Positions 60,450 through 64,000 of a DNA stretch of 64,000 nt are shown piece by piece. Numbering within the stretch: the first letter of the stretch is position 1; each line of letters begins with the position of its first letter. The notes below the pieces were generated by a model, which was not told the DNA's origin, did no database searches, and worked only from the letters and a program-made list of their open reading frames with translations. The stretch comes from Aureimonas pseudogalii (GTDB lineage Bacteria; Pseudomonadota; Alphaproteobacteria; Rhizobiales; Rhizobiaceae): the NCBI RefSeq assembly GCF_014196835.1, contig NZ_JACIEK010000001.1, positions 818,283-882,282 of the forward strand, given 5' to 3'. The position numbers were made by a program, and so were the translations under genes.

Positions 60450-60977
60450 TCAGGCCGGGAGCGGCGCACCGAGATCGAGGGCGCCGTAGCGTCCCTCCGC
60501 ATAGACGAGCGCCGGGCCGGGGGCCCCGAGCACGACCGCGCGCACCGCGCCGAAGATCAGCGCATGGCTGTGGCGCTCCACGACGTGCTCGATCTCGCAG
60601 TCGATCGAGGCGAGCGCGCCGACGAGGGCGCCCGCGCCGGTCGCCAGTTGCACCCACTCGGCGCCCTCGTAGCGCGCCTCTCCCTTCTCGCCGCCCCGCC
60701 CGGCGAACCGGTCGGCGACCGCGAGCTGAGAGGCCGCGAGAAGATTGACGCAGAAGGCGCCGTGATCACGGATCACCGGCCAGCTCGAGGACGAGCGGTT
60801 GATGCTGATCAGCATCGTCTCGGGATCGACGGACAGCGACTGGGCCGAGGTGACCGTCGCGCCGGTGCGGTGGAGGCCCGTGCCGGCGGTGACGACCGAC
60901 ACGGCGCCGGCCATGCGGCGCATGGCGGACTTGAGGGCGACCGGGGCAGGTGTGAAACGGCGGGGATCGTGCAGCAT
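60450..60977 (-). CDS. Flavin reductase supplying FMNH2 to SsuD
   Basis: The 175-residue protein is of the flavin-reductase-like (HpaC/RutF) family, with AMRRMAGAVSVVTAG at the N-terminus, TVTSAQSLSVDPETMLISIN and GAFCVNLLAASQ. It is not homologous to E. coli SsuE but occupies the same operon place (E-A-D-C-B order), so it very probably provides reduced flavin for SsuD. It lies 15 bases after a small ORF. Confidence 0.88.
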   Translation of the reverse strand: MLHDPRRFTPAPVALKSAMRRMAGAVSVVTAGTGLHRTGATVTSAQSLSVDPETMLISINRSSSSWPVIRDHGAFCVNLLAASQLAVADRFAGRGGEKGEARYEGAEWVQLATGAGALVGALASIDCEIEHVVERHSHALIFGAVRAVVLGAPGPALVYAEGRYGALDLGAPLPA

Positions 60978-60992
60978 GGAAAAGCCCTTCGC

Positions 60993-61169
60993 TCAGCCGG
61001 CGTTCAGCGGCTGGCCGAGGCCCGACAGGGCATCGCTGAACAGACGTTCGCCGGAGCGCGCCCGCTTCAGCCGATCGCGCGCGTCAGGCGTCGCGCCGGG
61101 TTCGGCGGCGTCCTGCGGCAGCGGCGCGGAGCGCGTCAGGGTCTGGATCAGAAGCGAGAGATCGAACAT
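60993..61169 (-). CDS. Small ORF at the head of the ssu operon, 58 residues
   Basis: ATG at 61169 has GAGGT four to eight bases upstream. The product starts MFDLSLLIQTLTRSAPLPQD, has an amphipathic, Arg-rich middle (ARDRLKRARSGERLF) and no membrane helix. It ends 15 bases before the flavin reductase gene. It resembles no protein I recognise; it may be a real small protein of sulfonate metabolism or a leader peptide. Coding status is moderately supported by spacing and ribosome-binding site. Confidence 0.5.
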   Translation of the reverse strand: MFDLSLLIQTLTRSAPLPQDAAEPGATPDARDRLKRARSGERLFSDALSGLGQPLNAG

Positions 61170-61194
61170 GGGGCACCTCAGATGGCGAAGGTCG

Positions 61195-61262
61195 CCGATG
61201 CCCAACGATAACTATCACTATAGAATTAGTAGAGAGATACAGCGCTAGTTTGACGGTGTATC
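61195..61262 (-). promoter_or_regulatory. Probable activator-dependent promoter of the ssu operon
   Basis: This AT-rich patch contains on the minus strand a good -10 box TATAGT (61217-61222) but no TTGACA-like -35 at 17 bases. The symmetric GATAACTATC (61207-61216) overlaps the expected start of transcription. A missing -35 with a strong -10 suits activation by a LysR-type sulfur regulator (CysB/Cbl-like). The 391-base gap 61170-61560 holds no other gene. Confidence 0.5.
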
Positions 61263-61264
61263 GT

Positions 61265-61278
61265 GAAACGATCGTCTC
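61265..61278. promoter_or_regulatory. Palindrome GAAACGATCGTCTC upstream of ssu promoter
   Basis: Twelve of fourteen bases are symmetric, centred on CGATCG, about 45-60 bases upstream of the -10 box, where an activator would bind. The regulator is unknown. Confidence 0.4.
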
Positions 61279-61560
61279 AAATGACCCCGCTCGGAGGATG
61301 ATCGTTCGCTTCAGCCGGCGCTGGGTCCGGTTTGAGGGTGCGCCCCGCCGGAGACGGATCCGCGCGTTGGCCTCGTGCTTGTCCGGCACGCCGGTCGCCC
61401 GGCCGCTGTGTCGGCGGGCTCGTCCGGGCCTGCCAGGCAAGAGGCCGAATCTCACCGGCAGGCGGGCAATTGAGATAGCTGCGGTTCGGCGCGACGAGCC
61501 ACCTCGCACGATGGCCGGCCCGACGTTGATCGCCGAGCCGGCCGCGGTGGATGGAACGTC

Positions 61561-61728
61561 CTACTCGTCGAAATCCTCGTCGTCGTCGGTGTCCTCGTGC
61601 GCGCGGAACCCTTCGCGCCAGAGATCGAACTCGTCGGTCCCCTTCTCGTAGGGGTTGGCGGAGATGCGCTCGCCCTCGGAGGCTGCGATCTGGCCCTCCT
61701 CGTAGGGCCCGGTGTCAAGATTGGACAT
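61561..61728 (-). CDS. Small acidic protein resembling ribosome modulation factor family
   Basis: ATG at 61728 has AAAGGGG eight bases upstream; product 55 residues. The spacing of YEEGQIAASEGERISANPYE and DEFDLWREGFRAHED resembles the RMF/CrpP pattern, in which Gly, Ala, Asn-Pro-Tyr and Trp-x2-Gly positions recur. RMF dimerises 70S ribosomes into inactive 100S particles in stationary phase, but this protein is acidic instead of basic, so the same function is doubtful. It lies downstream of luxR on the same strand, separated by a hairpin. Confidence 0.68.
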   Translation of the reverse strand: MSNLDTGPYEEGQIAASEGERISANPYEKGTDEFDLWREGFRAHEDTDDDEDFDE

Positions 61729-61794
61729 GCTCGCCCCTTTCACTGTTCGGCGCGGCGATAATGCGGCAGGGCCCTCGCCGTTCCCCCGCTCATG

Positions 61795-61828
61795 CGTGGC
61801 CGGCTGCCGGTCGGACAGGCTGGCCACG
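61795..61828 (-). terminator. Hairpin immediately downstream of luxR
   Basis: Arms CGTGGCC and GGCCACG enclose a partly paired GC-rich interior just past the luxR stop. No T run follows on the minus strand, so it may be a weak terminator or mRNA-stabilising stem. Confidence 0.45.
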
Positions 61829-61833
61829 AGCCG

Positions 61834-62634
61834 TCAGAAGGCGATGAGCTTCAGCATCAGCGCGGTCGCGACCGTGTGGGTCTTGTTCGAGCAGTTCAGC
61901 TTGCGCTGCGCGTTGGAGAGGTGGGAGACCACCGTCTCGCGCGAGATCCCGAGGATCATGGCGGTCTCGATCACCGTCTTGCCGTAGGCGGCCCAGATCA
62001 GGCTCTCGCGCTCGCGGTCAGTCAAGGATGCCGCCTCGAGCGACTGGCCCTCGCCGTCCAGCAGTTCGCGCGGCTTCAGCTGGTCCCGCGCCACCAGGTT
62101 CATCGCCCGCGTCGCCCAGTAGATCATGATCAGCTGAAACTGGAGCTGGTACTCGCGCTTCTTGATCACGCGCCTGAACAGCCCGACATCGTCGGTCCAA
62201 TAGGCCACGGCCGAGCTCGAATAGTGTCGCCCGAGCGCGTCGGTGTAGTGGCAGGGCACCACCAGCCCGTCGCGGAACGAATGGTCGGCCGCCGCGTCCA
62301 TGATCTTGCGGGCGAGTGGCTTGCGCACGCCGGGCCCCTTCGGCAGGGGCGTCGAGCTCCAGGTGAACGGCTGGTTGGTTCGCCGCGCGAAGGCCGCGCA
62401 GGGGTCGCCCGCCACGAAGTCGTTGGCGATGTAATCCTGGACCCACCCGTCGGTCGTCGTGGTGACGTAGAAGGTCTCGGGCTTGGGCCCCGAGCGCGTG
62501 TGCATGAAGCCGAAGGAGTGGAAACCGTTCCGCTGCACTTCGGCATGCATGATCTGCGTGAGCTGGTCGAGGCTGTCGGCGCTCTCGATGCTGGTGATCA
62601 GATCGTCGGTCTTCATCCAAAGTCCCACTTTCAT
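61834..62634 (-). CDS. LuxR-family quorum-sensing transcriptional regulator
   Basis: From ATG 62634 the protein has 266 residues (260 from ATG 62616, which has a slightly better purine tract). The N-terminal autoinducer-binding domain shows FGFMHTRSG, WVQDYIANDFVAGDPC and PCHYTDALGRHYSSS. The C-terminal LuxR helix-turn-helix (about 200-262) shows LTDRERESLIWAAYGKTVIE and SRETVVSHLSNAQRKLN. It is divergent from the LuxI-type synthase by 72 bases, the usual arrangement of a cognate pair. It should bind the acyl-homoserine lactone made by that synthase. Confidence 0.88.
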   Translation of the reverse strand: MKVGLWMKTDDLITSIESADSLDQLTQIMHAEVQRNGFHSFGFMHTRSGPKPETFYVTTTTDGWVQDYIANDFVAGDPCAAFARRTNQPFTWSSTPLPKGPGVRKPLARKIMDAAADHSFRDGLVVPCHYTDALGRHYSSSAVAYWTDDVGLFRRVIKKREYQLQFQLIMIYWATRAMNLVARDQLKPRELLDGEGQSLEAASLTDRERESLIWAAYGKTVIETAMILGISRETVVSHLSNAQRKLNCSNKTHTVATALMLKLIAF

Positions 62635-62668
62635 GGGATACGTCGACCACGCCCCACGCCTTAACCCT

Positions 62669-62692
62669 GGTTGCACTAGCATTCCTGCAACC
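62669..62692. promoter_or_regulatory. Lux-box-like inverted repeat between luxR and luxI
   Basis: Perfect repeat GGTTGCA-N10-TGCAACC in the 72-base divergent gap, 14 bases before the luxI start. Lux boxes are usually 18-20 bp palindromes; this is 24 bp with half sites in the expected style. It likely mediates autoregulation of luxI and possibly of the P450 gene. Confidence 0.55.
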
Positions 62693-62706
62693 CACGGTGA
62701 AGCGAC

Positions 62707-63354
62707 GTGCCAACCTATTCGGGTGTTTTCTTCCGTCCATCGAGCGATCCCGCGCGCTTCGACGCGGTGGCGCGACTGCGCAAGACCATCTTCGTCGATC
62801 AGCGCGGCTGGGATCTGCGCACGGTCGACGGGCGCGAGAGCGACCAGTTCGACCTGCCCGACACCGTCCATGCCACGCTCGCGCGGCGGGGCGCTCTCGT
62901 CGGCAGCTTCCGGGTCCGCTCGACAAGCGAGCCCTATCTCGCCGACTCCGTCTTTCCGGGTCTGGCCACCGACCGCCCCTATCCGCGCGACGCCGACTGC
63001 GTCGAGATCTCGCGCTTCGGGGTCGACCGGGACACCGCCGGCCACGAGGACGCCGTTCGCCTCTACGCGCTGATGTTCTGGTATGCGCGCCGGCGCCAAG
63101 TTCGCGCGCTCGTGGCGCTCTGCGACCCCACCTACGAGCGCTTCCTGCGAGCCTTGGGCGTGCGCACGCTGCGCTACGGCCCGCCGCAGACGGTGGACCT
63201 CGACGCCTTCGGGCGGCCGATCGAGGTGATGGCGGGCGAAATCCCGATGGCGACTCAGTCGGGCCCGCGCTTCCAGAAGCTTCTCGCGACCTGCGACGAC
63301 ATGGAGATCTCTGATGAAACATCCGTTTTCGGACGTCGCCGCCTTTCAGCGTGA
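62707..63354 (+). CDS. LuxI-family acyl-homoserine lactone synthase
   Basis: Starting at GTG 62707, the 215-residue protein keeps the invariant LuxI residues at near-canonical positions: Arg25, Phe29 and Trp35 in LRKTIFVDQRGWDL, Asp46 and Asp49 in ESDQFDLPD, Arg69 in GSFRV, and Glu100 and Arg103 in VEISRF. It would make an acyl-homoserine lactone from SAM and an acyl-ACP or acyl-CoA. The chain cannot be read from sequence. Its last 41 bases overlap the following P450-like gene. Confidence 0.88.
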   Translation: MPTYSGVFFRPSSDPARFDAVARLRKTIFVDQRGWDLRTVDGRESDQFDLPDTVHATLARRGALVGSFRVRSTSEPYLADSVFPGLATDRPYPRDADCVEISRFGVDRDTAGHEDAVRLYALMFWYARRRQVRALVALCDPTYERFLRALGVRTLRYGPPQTVDLDAFGRPIEVMAGEIPMATQSGPRFQKLLATCDDMEISDETSVFGRRRLSA

Positions 63355-64000
63355 CGCGACCAGCCTCCTCTCGCGCGATTGCCGCGACGGCGAGCCGCTG
63401 AAGCGCCTGCATCTCGGCCTGCGCCCGGTCTACCAGGTCACCGATCCCGACCTCGTCAAGCCCATCCTCAAGGCCGACGAGACGATTCTCGACAAGGGCC
63501 GGATGGTACACAAGCTACGCTCGGTGGTGGGCATGAGCTCGCTGACGATCAGCGGTCCCGAGAACACGCGCCGGCGCGCCGCCATCCACGAGCAGCTGCG
63601 CGACGGGCTGGCGCAGCATTTCGTGCCGGTCGTCACCGATCTCTACCGTCAGGTCTGGTCGCGCCTGCCCGAGGAGGGCGTCGTCGACGCCCACAGCTTC
63701 ACGGGGCCGCTGGCGCTGCGGGTGATCTGCTCCGTGCTGTTCGGCGGCGGCGTGCTCACGGCGGGCGACGAGGCCGCGCTGATCACCTGCGTCAAGCTGG
63801 TGGAGGACGACCTCGCCGACAGCATCACCCGCGTGCTGCCCGCCCTGCCGCATCGCCAACTCGCCAAGCGCCGGAACCTGCGCTTCGCGATGGCGGCGAT
63901 GGATCTCGTGGTGCGCCGCGCCCGAGACAATGCGAGCGAGCAGAGCATCCTGCGCGGCCTGCGAACGCTCGGCCTCTCCGACACGGATCTGCGCGACGAG
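63314..64000 (+). CDS. Cytochrome P450 (partial, runs off the window)
   Basis: The frame is open from ATG 63314 to the window end (229 codons). The sequence begins MKHPFSDVAAFQRDA and shows P450-like N-terminal features: DPDLVKPILKADETILDKG (helix A/B region) and SLTISGPENTRRRAAIHEQL, the usual helix-C segment where arginines contact the heme. The I helix, ExxR and heme cysteine would lie beyond the end, so the family call rests on the N-terminal part. It overlaps luxI by 41 bases, so the two are surely co-transcribed and perhaps translationally coupled. Confidence 0.7.
   Translation, partial: MKHPFSDVAAFQRDATSLLSRDCRDGEPLKRLHLGLRPVYQVTDPDLVKPILKADETILDKGRMVHKLRSVVGMSSLTISGPENTRRRAAIHEQLRDGLAQHFVPVVTDLYRQVWSRLPEEGVVDAHSFTGPLALRVICSVLFGGGVLTAGDEAALITCVKLVEDDLADSITRVLPALPHRQLAKRRNLRFAMAAMDLVVRRARDNASEQSILRGLRTLGLSDTDLRDE

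Overview
The window is a GC-rich chromosomal segment of an alphaproteobacterium, most likely order Hyphomicrobiales (Rhizobiales). An Aurantimonadaceae-like genus is my guess and is not shown by the sequence. Support for the order: an Omp25-like outer-membrane protein, the tolQRAB-pal-cpoB-tilS-ftsH-glmM gene order, an F0 ATP synthase cluster with separate b and b' subunits and no F1 genes, a 354-residue ChvE-type sugar-binding protein, a probable 6S RNA beside 5-formyl-THF cyclo-ligase, and frequent TTG/GTG starts. No rRNA, clear tRNA, CRISPR, transposase or prophage gene was seen.

Layout. 0-12.5 kb: an outer-membrane barrel, then a long minus-strand block running ybgC, tolQ, tolR, tolA, tolB, pal, cpoB, tilS, ftsH, glmM (envelope integrity, tRNA-Ile lysidine, membrane proteolysis, amino-sugar synthesis). 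12.6-19.3 kb: a DUF2254 membrane protein, then ruvB, ruvA, an inserted vapBC toxin-antitoxin pair, ruvC, a plus-strand serine hydrolase and yebC. 19.5-27.7 kb: housekeeping and hypothetical genes (MBL hydrolase, YmdB-like phosphoesterase, GST, CAP lipoprotein, 5-FCL, 6S RNA candidate, NAD synthase, App1-like phosphatase). 27.7-34.4 kb: F0 ATP synthase, SleB-type hydrolase, der, YfgM-like protein. 34.6-42.9 kb: an amine oxidase and thiolase pair, a sugar locus (LacI regulator, xylA, chvE) and a Bcr/CflA exporter. 43-47.4 kb: HNH protein, MHYT-PAS-GGDEF-EAL protein, small proteins and a luciferase-like monooxygenase.

47.4-55.6 kb is a complete kdpFABCDE potassium-uptake operon on the minus strand. 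It is headed by an extra 27-residue membrane microprotein whose Shine-Dalgarno lies inside a strong hairpin. 55.8-56.3 kb holds a frameshifted remnant of a TadG-like von Willebrand A protein. 56.5-61.2 kb is a sulfonate-utilisation operon (small ORF, flavin reductase, ssuA, ssuD, ssuC, ssuB), probably driven by an activator-dependent promoter in an AT-richer island.

The right end (61.5-64 kb) is a quorum-sensing locus: an RMF-like small acidic protein, a LuxR-type regulator, a divergent LuxI-type synthase, and the start of a cytochrome P450-like gene that overlaps luxI by 41 bp. The synthase-P450 coupling is the most unusual arrangement in the window and the best candidate for an undescribed signal-production system. 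The vapBC insertion into the ruv cluster and the kdp leader hairpin with its microprotein come next. All functional calls come from reading motifs and context; no database search was possible.
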